Below, piece after piece: positions 22,262 to 29,509 of a stretch of DNA of 33,570 nucleotides. A program made the position numbers and the translations under genes. The stretch is from NCBI GenBank assembly GCA_964554765.1, contig CAZKPS010000006.1, positions 1-33,570 of the forward strand, written 5' to 3'. This DNA is from JAQBQZ01 sp964554765. Its GTDB lineage: Bacteria; Patescibacteriota; Minisyncoccia; Phycocordibacterales; CAIRYW01. The notes under the pieces are model-generated. The model made no database searches and was not told where the DNA came from. It saw nothing but the letters and a program-made list of their open reading frames with translations. Position 1 is the stretch's first letter. Every line of letters starts with the position of its first letter.

Positions 22262-22391
22262 AACAACAATTAAGTCCCTCGTCATTAAGGCCGATGCTAT
22301 ATCGAGCTTGAGGGTTCTAATTTGTTGTTAATCTCCACAGAAATTCACACCAAAATCGAGTCCTGAAGCATCAAGCAGAGGGACTCTTTTT
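22262..22391 (+). promoter_or_regulatory. Candidate transcription attenuator / orphan riboswitch-like leader
   Basis: First structure: 22262-22269 pairs with 22322-22329 (AACAACAA/TTGTTGTT), 22276-22280 with 22310-22314 (CCCTC/GAGGG), and 22292-22295 with 22301-22304 (CGAT/ATCG). Second structure: a terminator, 22358-22363 with 22381-22386 (GAGTCC/GGACTC), followed by T5. The segment AGTCCCTC (22273-22280) of the first structure is also perfectly complementary to GAGGGACT (22378-22385) of the terminator, so the two folds exclude a third. This is the logic of attenuation. The terminator ends 3 bases before ATG 22395. The ligand is unknown, and it could instead be a free small RNA. Confidence 0.55.
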
Positions 22392-22394
22392 GTT

Positions 22395-22685
22395 ATGAGT
22401 CAACTTCGAACAACACTAGAAGACCTTAGAAAGGCAGTAGGAAATAGTGAAACTTGGGTTCAATCGGGATATTCGCGTGTCCTATTACCCAACTTGCACC
22501 AAAATCCGAGTTATGTGGTGGATACGATGCCCTGCTCGGGCATGATATTCACTTCAAGTGCACCAATACCACTTTTGAATGTATTGAAAGTTGTAGAAGG
22601 AGAAATTCAAAGTCCTGATATGGCTCGCATCGAATGCGACCTGTGCAAGGAAGGTGAAACATTTCTTCTATATTTGTTCTTTTAA
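22395..22685 (+). CDS. Small orphan protein downstream of the attenuator-like leader
   Basis: I do not recognise this 96-residue reading frame. It has no signal peptide; two Cys near the C-terminus (ECDLCKEGE) form a CxxC motif, with a third in MPCSG. The start lies 3 bases after the T-tract of a terminator, so it would be expressed only when termination is prevented. Codon use is mixed and closer to average than to the CGA-rich repair genes. It could be non-coding, but its length, codon balance and position favour a gene. Confidence 0.45.
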   Translation: MSQLRTTLEDLRKAVGNSETWVQSGYSRVLLPNLHQNPSYVVDTMPCSGMIFTSSAPIPLLNVLKVVEGEIQSPDMARIECDLCKEGETFLLYLFF

Positions 22686-22706
22686 GTTTAATTCCACCCC
22701 TCCCTT

Positions 22707-22781
22707 ATGACAACCGAGAAGCTCCCGGATGACAAACAGCCCCCACTCCTCTCAGCTGAAGATGTGTGGGGTAATGGTTGA
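22707..22781 (+). CDS. Possible 24-residue peptide
   Basis: ATG to TGA encodes a 24-residue acidic, proline-containing peptide starting MTTEKLPDDKQPPLL and ending VWGNG. The composition looks protein-like, but the frame is too short to judge and there is no clear translation signal. Confidence 0.2.
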   Translation: MTTEKLPDDKQPPLLSAEDVWGNG

Positions 22782-22824
22782 GATTTAAACGAATAAAAAT
22801 TGAAATCCACTTCATTTAGGTTAC

Positions 22825-22849
22825 GGCGCGAGGACCGACCCCTCGCGCC
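22825..22849. repeat. GC-rich hairpin of the GGGGTCGG type
   Basis: A 9-bp stem GGCGCGAGG/CCTCGCGCC with the loop ACCGACC. Its reverse complement contains AGGGGTCGG, shared with the hairpin at 5019-5041. ATTTTT follows three bases later, so it may also act as a weak terminator. Confidence 0.55.
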
Positions 22850-23024
22850 ACCATTTTTATGAAACTTCCAGACAAGAATTTGTTACAAATGAATTATTAC
22901 AATTACACAACTAAAAAGCAGACCAAGAAATATTCATACTTGAATGTTGGTTTTTGTAATTACTTAAATTTTAAATGATTATAAATTCGAGCACTCAAGT
23001 TGATGTTCGAAAAAAAATGTAATT

Positions 23025-23219
23025 ATGAAATCAATCACTCTCTACCACATTGACGGCGTTAAAGATTTTGCATCACTTGTTGCCAGGGCTCGGCGGGAAT
23101 TTCCTGGAGTCCCCTTTGAGAAAATTAGAATCTCACTCGGTATCGTCAGCATCAGTCTTGAAGGAGAGACTATTAAATCCAGAAGCAAGATGAGGAGAAT
23201 ATTTAAGTCGCAGATGTAA
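23025..23219 (+). CDS. Small basic orphan protein
   Basis: I do not recognise this 64-residue basic protein. A strand-helix-strand pattern can be read: SITLYHIDGVKDFASLVARA, then FEKIRISLGIVSISLEG, then a basic end KSRSKMRRIFKSQ. It has no membrane segment. It lies between a hairpin and a strong terminator, so it forms its own unit. The basic tail would suit nucleic-acid binding, which is only inference. Confidence 0.55.
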   Translation: MKSITLYHIDGVKDFASLVARARREFPGVPFEKIRISLGIVSISLEGETIKSRSKMRRIFKSQM

Positions 23220-23233
23220 TTGTTCTTTCTTAT

Positions 23234-23264
23234 CGAGGTTTGCCATAGGCAAGCCTCGTTTTTT
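23234..23264 (+). terminator. Terminator after the small basic protein gene
   Basis: An 11-bp stem (23234-23244 with 23248-23258, one G-T pair) with the loop ATA, followed by T6. Confidence 0.92.
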
Positions 23265-23292
23265 GTTGTATTATTGAGTTTCTGCTTAAATT

Positions 23293-25392
23293 ATGTCTAC
23301 GAATCCATTCAAAATACATAGCAAATACCCTCCGGCAGGAGACCAGCCAAAAGCCATAAAATCTCTCACAGAAGGGGTTTTAAAGGGTCTCCGACATCAG
23401 ACACTTCTTGGTGTGACAGGATCAGGCAAGACCTTTACAGCCGCTAATATCATCCAGAATGTGGGTAAGCCGACATTGGTTATTGCTCATAATAAGACCC
23501 TCGCAGCACAGCTTGCTCAGGAGTATCGAGAATTCTTCCCGGAAAATGCGGTTCATTATTTCGTATCATATTACGACTATTATCAGCCAGAAGCATATAT
23601 GAGTGCATCGGATACATATATCGAAAAGGAGGCGCAGATCAACGAAGAGATCGAACGACTTCGACATGCTACGACTCAGGCACTTCTTACTCGTAAGGAT
23701 GTGATTATTGTTGCATCAGTTTCTTGTATTTATGGTCTCGGTAGTCCGGTAGAATATGAAAAAGTAAATCAGAAAATTTCTGTAGGACTAAAAATAAGTC
23801 GGAATGATCTCGCACGCAAATTCATCGATGTACATTTCGAACGGACAACAGCAGACTTAAAACCTGGACAATTTCGAGCACTCGGAAACACTGTTGAGAT
23901 TATGCCCGTTAGTGAACGAGTGATATACAAAATAGATTTTAAGGGTGATGAGATATTCCGGATATTTAAAGTTGATGCCGTGACAAGAGGTATTCTCGAA
24001 GAGCTCCAAGTATTTTTCCTTTTCCCTGCGAAGCACTTTATTACCGACGAAGTGGCGCAAAAAAGAGCGATAGAAAGTATTAAGTTTGAACTCGATACTC
24101 GACTCGAAGAACTGAAAAAAGAAGGCAAGAATCTCGAAGCAGAAAGACTAAAACGTCGAACACAGTATGATCTCGCACTCATTCGTGAGGTTGGATATTG
24201 TAACGGAATCGAAAATTATTCAAGACACTTTTCGGGTAAAAAAGCAGGTGAAGCACCTGATACGTTGCTTTCATATTTTCCACACAATGCAGACGGTAGC
24301 CCTGATTTTCTCACCATTATCGATGAGTCTCATGTGACTGTCTCACAGATTGGTGGGATGTATGGAGGTGATGCTTCGCGAAAGAAAAATTTGATTGATT
24401 TCGGATTTAGACTTCCATCAGCGGCTGATAACAGGCCACTCAAGTTTGATGAATTCGAGGCGAGGGTAGGGCAGGTGATTTATACTACAGCAACTCCAGG
24501 TAAATACGAAAAAGAAAAAAGCGAAAATATTGCTGAGCAGGTGATTCGGCCTACAGGACTTATTGATCCTGTTATAGATGTAAAACCAGTTACAGAGAGA
24601 AAAATCAAAAACCAAGAATCAAAAAGTAAAAATAGCAATGTATATCCTGGTCAAATAAAGGATTTCATTGAAGAGGCGGAAAAAACTATCAAAAAGGGGT
24701 GGAGAGTTATTGCAACTACTCTTACTAAACAAATGGCAGAAGATCTCTCCGAGTTTTTGAAAGAGAAAAAAATCAAAGCAGAATATCTCCATAGTGATAT
24801 CCAGACTCTTGATCGAATCCAGATACTCACAGAATTTAGAAAGGGGACATTTGATGTGCTTGTGGGAGTGAACCTTCTTCGAGAAGGTCTCGACCTTCCT
24901 GAGGTGGCTCTGATTGGAATTCTCGATGCAGACAAAGAAGGATTTCTCCGATCAGAAACATCACTCATTCAGATCATAGGACGAGCAGCTCGAAATATTG
25001 AAGGGCGAGTGATTCTCTACGCTGATCATATGACAAAATCTCTCGAATACGCAATCAGTGAAACAGCACGAAGACGAAAGCTACAGATGGAATACAACGA
25101 GAAAAACGGCATTACTCCAAAGACAATTCTAAAGAGTATTAAGGACATTACAGAGACTATTCAGTCAGAGAGGAAGAAGGCGATAGGAGAGCTTCTGATG
25201 CTTGATAACAAAGCGTTTGAAAAAGATCCAAAGAAATTCATAAAGGAAAAGGAAAAGCAGATGGATGAAGCGGTAAAGGAACTCGATTTTGAAACCGCAG
25301 CACTCCTTCGAGACGAGATAAAAGAACTTATAGAAAAAAGTGGAGTTGAAATAGAAGGATTTAATCTAAAAACTAAAAAGAAAGCACGGTAG
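23293..25392 (+). CDS. uvrB: Excinuclease ABC subunit B
   Basis: UvrB is the damage-verifying helicase-like subunit of nucleotide excision repair. The 699-residue protein has Walker A GVTGSGKTF near residue 42, the DNA-clamping beta-hairpin region YYDYYQPEAYM, the DESH box in IIDESHVT, helicase motifs LVGVNLLREGLDLPEV and IQIIGRAARN, and a C-terminal UVR domain DEAVKELDFETAALLRDEIKEL. A Lys/Asn/Ser-rich insert at about residues 435-450 (RKIKNQESKSKNSNVYP) is coded by DNA that looks like the intergenic A-rich repeats. No LexA-type operator is seen upstream. Arginine is very often CGA. The stop codon lies in a palindromic element. Confidence 0.97.
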   Translation: MSTNPFKIHSKYPPAGDQPKAIKSLTEGVLKGLRHQTLLGVTGSGKTFTAANIIQNVGKPTLVIAHNKTLAAQLAQEYREFFPENAVHYFVSYYDYYQPEAYMSASDTYIEKEAQINEEIERLRHATTQALLTRKDVIIVASVSCIYGLGSPVEYEKVNQKISVGLKISRNDLARKFIDVHFERTTADLKPGQFRALGNTVEIMPVSERVIYKIDFKGDEIFRIFKVDAVTRGILEELQVFFLFPAKHFITDEVAQKRAIESIKFELDTRLEELKKEGKNLEAERLKRRTQYDLALIREVGYCNGIENYSRHFSGKKAGEAPDTLLSYFPHNADGSPDFLTIIDESHVTVSQIGGMYGGDASRKKNLIDFGFRLPSAADNRPLKFDEFEARVGQVIYTTATPGKYEKEKSENIAEQVIRPTGLIDPVIDVKPVTERKIKNQESKSKNSNVYPGQIKDFIEEAEKTIKKGWRVIATTLTKQMAEDLSEFLKEKKIKAEYLHSDIQTLDRIQILTEFRKGTFDVLVGVNLLREGLDLPEVALIGILDADKEGFLRSETSLIQIIGRAARNIEGRVILYADHMTKSLEYAISETARRRKLQMEYNEKNGITPKTILKSIKDITETIQSERKKAIGELLMLDNKAFEKDPKKFIKEKEKQMDEAVKELDFETAALLRDEIKELIEKSGVEIEGFNLKTKKKAR

Positions 25393-25454
25393 TAGATTTT
25401 AGTATCGCAAACTTACGAAGTTTGCAGGCGAAGCTAATACAAAATTCACTACCG
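25387..25454. repeat. Imperfect long palindrome overlapping the uvrB stop codon
   Basis: The outer arms CGGTAGT (25387-25393) and ACTACCG (25448-25454) match perfectly, with more pairing inside (95-105 with 437-447 of this segment, with bulges). The centre is a perfect 7-bp hairpin, GCAAACT/AGTTTGC (25407-25425). The TAG stop of uvrB is inside the left arm. Confidence 0.55.
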
Positions 25455-25458
25455 GGAA

Positions 25459-25494
25459 TAAAAAATCTCAAATCCACACGATGTGCTTTGAGAT
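25459..25494 (-). terminator. Terminator of the minus-strand zinc-ribbon gene
   Basis: On the minus strand an 8-bp stem, ATCTCAAA/TTTGAGAT (25487-25494 with 25465-25472), is followed by a T-rich tract. It begins 3 bases after the stop codon. Confidence 0.85.
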
Positions 25495-25496
25495 AA

Positions 25497-25769
25497 TTAG
25501 TGTCGTCCCATTCTTTTCTTGCATTTATTCCATGAGCCGGTAAGTGTTGCCCTCCCGGGACGTTCCAGCAACTTGCGAATAAAGTGCTTACCACAAACAT
25601 TGCAATGTCCGCGGTCGGTCCACCTCTTCCAGTTTCTGTGAACACTTGTTGGGCCAAGGCGTTGAAAAGAAAAACTTTCGCAGTCACAGTGTGGGCAACG
25701 AGGTACTTCTTTGTTGATTTCTGCTTTAAGGAAGGGGAAGAGTGACTTCAAAATTGAGAATAGCTTCAT
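25497..25769 (-). CDS. Small zinc-ribbon protein
   Basis: The 90-residue basic protein has two Cys pairs, CPHC (followed by DC) and CNVC, about 28 residues apart, the layout of a zinc ribbon, followed by a basic region GKHFIRKLLERPGR. The N-terminus MKLFSILKSLFPFLKAE is amphipathic and could touch the membrane. I recognise no family. The frame stays open 18 codons upstream, but that part is the promoter itself. It is the last of three minus-strand small genes set between uvrB and uvrA, each with its own promoter and terminator. Nucleic-acid binding is a guess from the ribbon and basic tail. Confidence 0.7.
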   Translation of the reverse strand: MKLFSILKSLFPFLKAEINKEVPRCPHCDCESFSFQRLGPTSVHRNWKRWTDRGHCNVCGKHFIRKLLERPGRATLTGSWNKCKKRMGRH

Positions 25770-25794
25770 AGGTATGGTGTGCAGTTCAAACTCT

Positions 25795-25823
25795 ATATAA
25801 TCAATATAATATATATTTGTCAA
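25795..25823 (-). promoter_or_regulatory. Promoter of the zinc-ribbon gene
   Basis: On the minus strand TTGACA (25823-25818), a 17-base spacer and TTATAT (25800-25795), with TGA just before the -10. The sequence from -35 through the leader is nearly a copy of the promoter at 26628-26656. Confidence 0.8.
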
Positions 25824-25884
25824 TTTTCTAAAAATAAATTACATCTACCTATTATTTTGTGTCCACGAGTATTGATTGAATAAA

Positions 25885-25916
25885 ATAAAAAACTGCACCT
25901 TATTTCTAAGTGCAGT
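25885..25916 (-). terminator. Terminator overlapping the stop codon of the tRNA-like zinc-ribbon gene
   Basis: On the minus strand ACTGCAC (25916-25910) pairs with GTGCAGT (25898-25892), followed by a T-rich tract. The TAG stop at 25908-25906 lies within the hairpin. Confidence 0.85.
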
Positions 25917-26208
25917 CCTGTTTAACCCAAGGACCAAATGAATGTATAGGCTCTGATGCTGAATTAAAGTATGGAACTGGCCTGAAATCTATTTGTATTG
26001 GTCTACAGTAGACATTGCCGCAGCGACGACACTGCGCTCGTTCTACCATTTGAGCTACAGGTCCATCATTAAGCTCAATAATCTCTTGGGGAAGCACTGT
26101 TCTTCCTTTCAAGACTCCTTTGCAAGACGGGCAACGTTCGAGATTGAGATAGAAGAGTACACCGATGATAAGTGCAACAATGAGAAGAGCAAAGAGTGTG
26201 TGGTTCAT
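25906..26208 (-). CDS. Membrane-anchored zinc-ribbon protein containing a tRNA-derived segment
   Basis: The 100-residue protein has an N-terminal membrane helix (about residues 4-21), then CPSC and, about 35 residues later, CRRC, together a zinc-ribbon layout, and a Pro/Phe-rich C-terminus. I know no family. The segment DGPVAQMVERAQCRRC is coded by DNA that, on the same strand, reads like the 5' half of a tRNA gene (26064-26035). It therefore includes one Cys pair. The gene has its own TTGACA promoter and a terminator that overlaps the stop codon, which supports real expression. The topology with a short N-terminus suggests the ribbon faces one side of the membrane, side unknown. Confidence 0.6.
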   Translation of the reverse strand: MNHTLFALLIVALIIGVLFYLNLERCPSCKGVLKGRTVLPQEIIELNDGPVAQMVERAQCRRCGNVYCRPIQIDFRPVPYFNSASEPIHSFGPWVKQDCT

Positions 26209-26218
26209 GGCTCATATA

Positions 26219-26246
26219 AATATATGCTTCAAAAATGCTTTGTCAA
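26219..26246 (-). promoter_or_regulatory. Promoter of the tRNA-like zinc-ribbon gene
   Basis: On the minus strand TTGACA (26246-26241), a 16-base spacer and TATATT (26224-26219). The ATG follows 10 bases later. Confidence 0.75.
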
Positions 26247-26248
26247 AT

Positions 26249-26283
26249 AAAAAATCCCAAATCGAGTAAACGGTTTTTTGGGA
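26249..26283 (-). terminator. Terminator of the third minus-strand small gene
   Basis: On the minus strand TCCCAAA (26283-26277) pairs with TTTGGGA (26261-26255), followed by T6. The -35 of the next gene begins directly after. Confidence 0.88.
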
Positions 26284-26296
26284 CATAAGTATGGAT

Positions 26297-26602
26297 TCAA
26301 CCTTGAACAACAATGTAGTCCTGACATAATCCAAGAGGTCTGTGGTGTTTGAGTTTACACCCAAGCGCCCGCTCAAGAATAATGCCAAAGTCTCCAAATT
26401 CTGTCGATCTGATTGGGGTGAGTTCAACAGATATTGGTCCATCTGATTTGCTCCAGAATGGCATGAACTTGTGCTGTACACCGGTATTGCTCCAGATAGT
26501 AAGGTTGAAATGAGTCGATGTGGTGGATGAAAGGCTGAGTGTTACAGCAAACCCAACTGGCAGCTTGTTGTCGATGAGGGTGGGGAGAATAGATGTTTTC
26601 AT
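26297..26602 (-). CDS. Small orphan protein, beta-rich
   Basis: I do not recognise this 101-residue protein. It has alternating hydrophobic strands (VGFAVTLSLSS, HFNLTIWSN, ISVELTPI, FGIILERALG) that suggest a small beta sandwich, and ends in a basic, Cys-containing stretch (GCKLKHHRPLGLCQDY). No signal peptide or membrane helix is evident. It ends with TGA, showing TGA acts as a stop. The upstream open frame is promoter sequence and was left out. Its promoter and leader copy those of the zinc-ribbon gene at 25497, so the two genes may be co-regulated. Confidence 0.6.
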   Translation of the reverse strand: MKTSILPTLIDNKLPVGFAVTLSLSSTTSTHFNLTIWSNTGVQHKFMPFWSKSDGPISVELTPIRSTEFGDFGIILERALGCKLKHHRPLGLCQDYIVVQG

Positions 26603-26627
26603 GGTTTGGAAGTGCAGTTCAGACTTT

Positions 26628-26656
26628 ATATAATCAATAATATTTATGTTTGTCAA
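26628..26656 (-). promoter_or_regulatory. Promoter of the third minus-strand small gene
   Basis: On the minus strand TTGACA (26656-26651), a 17-base spacer and TTATAT (26633-26628), with TGA before the -10. The following leader shares CTGAACTGCAC-like bases with the promoter at 25795-25823. Confidence 0.8.
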
Positions 26657-26669
26657 TATATATCTAAAA

Positions 26670-26678
26670 TGCTATAAT
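26670..26678 (+). promoter_or_regulatory. Extended -10 box of uvrA
   Basis: TGCTATAAT is a perfect extended -10 box. The predicted leader is about 21 bases. It lies back to back with the promoter of the minus-strand gene at 26602. Confidence 0.75.
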
Positions 26679-26705
26679 GAATTGCTAAACTAAATTTCAC
26701 ATACT

Positions 26706-29375
26706 ATGAGTAAACACATCAAAAAACTAGACCCAAGCACCAAATCTGCGAGTACACAGCTTGGTACTGAGCACGCAAAGGGAAAATTTGTGGCGAAATT
26801 ATCTTCTGATACTGAAAAGATTATTGTGAGAGGTGCCCGAACTCACAACCTGAAGAATATTACTGTCGAGATGCCTCGAAATAAGATGATTGCAGTTACA
26901 GGGCTTTCTGGATCCGGTAAGTCTTCTTTTGCGTTTGATACGGTCTTTGCTGAAGGCCAGAGACGATATGTCGAATCACTTTCTTCATATGCACGACAAT
27001 TTTTGCGGCAGATGCAGAAGCCTGATGTGGACGAGATTACAGGGCTTTCTCCAGCTATTTCTATCGATCAGAAATCTCGATCGAACAACCCTCGATCAAC
27101 TGTGGCAACAATCACAGAAATATATGACTATCTCCGAATTCTTTTTGCTCGAATAGGTAAACCTCATTGTCTCGAATGTGGACGAGAGATAAAGCGACTT
27201 TCAAAGGAAGAAATCTTTGAAACTATTTTAAATACGGTAAATCATATCGATGATACAAAAAATGCGAAGAAAGTGATGGGTGTAGAAGTGGGTACACAGA
27301 CATTCCAAATATATTCTCCAATAGTGGTGGGACGAAAAGGGGAGTACTACCAAATGCTTTATGACCTCCTTGGTAAAGGATTTGAGAAGGTGATGATTGA
27401 TGGGGTAGAGAAGAGTCTCCGAGAAAGAATCGAACTTTCAAAAACAAAGAAACACGATATTGATGTGCTTGTTGATGAGTTTTATTTTTCAGAACTCAGG
27501 GAGGGAACAGTGAGTTTCAAAGAAAGACTTTCAGAAGCTATCGAACGAGCACTTCACGAATCTGATGGACTTCTTCGTATTAAGACTCCGACAGATTCAC
27601 ATCTCATTTCTTCAAAGTTTATGTGTCCTTATGACGGGTTCTCATATCCTGAGATTGAGCCACGACTTTTTTCTTTTAACTCTCCATATGGTGCGTGTCC
27701 AGAATGTAATGGACTCGGTACAAGAGAATTTTTTGTTAACGAAGCGTGTAAAGTCTGTAATGGTGATCGACTTCGACCTGAAGCGCTCAATGTTTTTATT
27801 GGCGACAACAAACTCAATATTGTAAAAACTGTAGCAATGTCTATTAAAGTTGCGACAGACTTCTTTGATAATCTAAAACTTAGTGAAAAAGAACAAGAGA
27901 TTTCAAAAGTAGTAATCAAAGAAATTCAAGCGCGACTTAAATTTATGGTGAATGTAGGTATTGAATACCTCACACTCGATAGACGAGCGAACACTCTTTC
28001 GGGAGGGGAGGCACAACGTATTCGACTCGCTTCCCAGCTAGGATCTGGTCTTGTAGGGGCACTCTATGTACTCGATGAGCCGACTATCGGTCTCCACCAG
28101 CGAGACAATGATAGACTCATTAAAACTCTTCTACATCTTAGAGACTTGGGGAATACTATTCTCGTGGTTGAACACGATGAGGATACTATGTATGCCTCAG
28201 ATTTTATCGTCGACATTGGTCCTGGTGCTGGAGTTCATGGTGGTAATGTGGTGGTATCAGGATATCTCGATGAACTTTTGACTGCAAAGAAAAATGAATC
28301 AGATTCATTAACACTTTCATACCTTCGACAAGAATCTGTAGTTGAAATTCCAGACGAAAGACGAACACAAGACAAAGGTGCGATCAAAATCGCGGGGGGA
28401 AAAATCTTTAACATTAAAAATCTTAATGTAGATATTCCACTCGGACGACTTGTTACTGTGACAGGTGTGTCCGGATCTGGTAAGTCATCTTTTGTTTATG
28501 AGATTCTTCACAAGAATCTCCAAGCGCGACTTGAGCGAAAACACCGAACCGCACAAACCTTTAACTGTGCATCATTTACAGGCACAGAATACATAGGACG
28601 AACTATTCTTATCGATCAATCTCCGATTGGACGAACTCCACGATCAAACCCTGCGACATATACGGGTGCTTGGTCGCATATTCGTGACCTTTTTGCTGCG
28701 ACATCTGAAGCTCGAGTGCGAGGTTGGGGAGCGGGAAGATTCTCTTTCAACAGAAAAGGTGGACGATGTGAGACTTGTGAGGGTAACGGAATGATTGAAG
28801 TTGAAATGCATTTCTTGCCGACAGTGTATGTGACTTGTGATGTCTGTAATGGAAAAAGATTTATGAAAGAGACTTTGGAAATAAAATACAAGAAGAAAAA
28901 TATTTTTGATGTCCTCGAGATGACTATTGAAGAAGCTCTCGAATTCTTTAATGATATTCCTGCGGTCTACGATCGACTCTATACATTGAACGATGTAGGA
29001 CTCGGATATATCAAACTCGGCCAGAGTGCAACAACTCTTTCTGGTGGTGAAGCCCAGCGAGTAAAGATCTCTTCAGAGCTCTATCGAACTCATACTCAGA
29101 AGACTATCTATCTACTCGATGAGCCTACTGTAGGACTCCACTATGATGATGTAAAGAAACTTATCGAGATTCTCCAGACTTTGGTTAACAAAGGTAATAC
29201 TGTGGTAGTAATCGAACACAATATGGATCTCATCAAATGTTCTGACTATATTATAGACATCGGACCTGATGGAGGTGATGGGGGTGGGCAGTTAGTGGCC
29301 AAAGGGACTCCAGAAGAAGTTGCCAATAATTCAAAAAGTTATACGGGTAAGTATCTAAAGAAAGTGTTGAAGTAA
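26706..29375 (+). CDS. uvrA: Excinuclease ABC subunit A
   Basis: UvrA is the damage-sensing ATPase of nucleotide excision repair and loads UvrB. The 889-residue protein has two ABC modules: Walker A GLSGSGKSSF (first) and GVSGSGKSSF (second); signatures LSGGEAQRIRLASQLG and LSGGEAQRVKISSEL; and Walker B VLDEPTIGLH and LLDEPTVGLH. The zinc fingers are visible as CPECNGLG ... CKVCNG and CETCEGNG ... CDVCNG, with a further pair CLEC near residue 155. About 36 extra N-terminal residues precede the usual start (IIVRGARTHNLKN). It is somewhat shorter than E. coli UvrA overall. Arginine is largely CGA, as in uvrB. uvrC is not in the window. Confidence 0.97.
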   Translation: MSKHIKKLDPSTKSASTQLGTEHAKGKFVAKLSSDTEKIIVRGARTHNLKNITVEMPRNKMIAVTGLSGSGKSSFAFDTVFAEGQRRYVESLSSYARQFLRQMQKPDVDEITGLSPAISIDQKSRSNNPRSTVATITEIYDYLRILFARIGKPHCLECGREIKRLSKEEIFETILNTVNHIDDTKNAKKVMGVEVGTQTFQIYSPIVVGRKGEYYQMLYDLLGKGFEKVMIDGVEKSLRERIELSKTKKHDIDVLVDEFYFSELREGTVSFKERLSEAIERALHESDGLLRIKTPTDSHLISSKFMCPYDGFSYPEIEPRLFSFNSPYGACPECNGLGTREFFVNEACKVCNGDRLRPEALNVFIGDNKLNIVKTVAMSIKVATDFFDNLKLSEKEQEISKVVIKEIQARLKFMVNVGIEYLTLDRRANTLSGGEAQRIRLASQLGSGLVGALYVLDEPTIGLHQRDNDRLIKTLLHLRDLGNTILVVEHDEDTMYASDFIVDIGPGAGVHGGNVVVSGYLDELLTAKKNESDSLTLSYLRQESVVEIPDERRTQDKGAIKIAGGKIFNIKNLNVDIPLGRLVTVTGVSGSGKSSFVYEILHKNLQARLERKHRTAQTFNCASFTGTEYIGRTILIDQSPIGRTPRSNPATYTGAWSHIRDLFAATSEARVRGWGAGRFSFNRKGGRCETCEGNGMIEVEMHFLPTVYVTCDVCNGKRFMKETLEIKYKKKNIFDVLEMTIEEALEFFNDIPAVYDRLYTLNDVGLGYIKLGQSATTLSGGEAQRVKISSELYRTHTQKTIYLLDEPTVGLHYDDVKKLIEILQTLVNKGNTVVVIEHNMDLIKCSDYIIDIGPDGGDGGGQLVAKGTPEEVANNSKSYTGKYLKKVLK

Positions 29376-29440
29376 ATCAGAAATTGTAAATCAAGAATCA
29401 AAAATAAAATTAAATTCTTAAAATAAAAATTGAATCTTAA

Positions 29441-29476
29441 AATACACCCGCCAATTTATTTGGCGAGTGTATTTTT
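29441..29476 (+). terminator. Terminator after uvrA
   Basis: A 14-position stem with one C-A mismatch (29441-29454 with 29460-29473) ends in a T5 run. Confidence 0.85.
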
Positions 29477-29509
29477 ACAGTCATTATTTAAAGGGAAGCT
29501 ATAGTATGC

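Larger units (their letters stand above)
22686..23024. other. Non-coding stretch with hairpins and a short reading frame
   Basis: This 339-base stretch has no long gene. It holds a possible 24-codon frame (22707-22781), a stem CCCAC/GTGGG inside it, a GC-rich hairpin at 22825-22849, several copies of TGTAATTA or its complement, and an 8-bp stem at 22986-22993 with 23004-23011 just before the next gene. Confidence 0.5.

Noticed and set aside
25770..25823. N-terminal extension (TTG start) of the zinc-ribbon protein
   Set aside because: The extension is the TTGACA/TTATAT promoter read as codons. The same happens at 26603-26656, and the similar peptides only reflect the similar promoters.
26297..26299. 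TGA recoded to glycine as in SR1/Gracilibacteria
   Set aside because: This gene ends naturally at TGA, and no conserved gene in the window has an in-frame TGA.
23219..26705. LexA-type SOS operators for uvrB and uvrA
   Set aside because: I looked for CTGT-N8-ACAG and GAAC-N4-GTTC patterns before both genes and found none.
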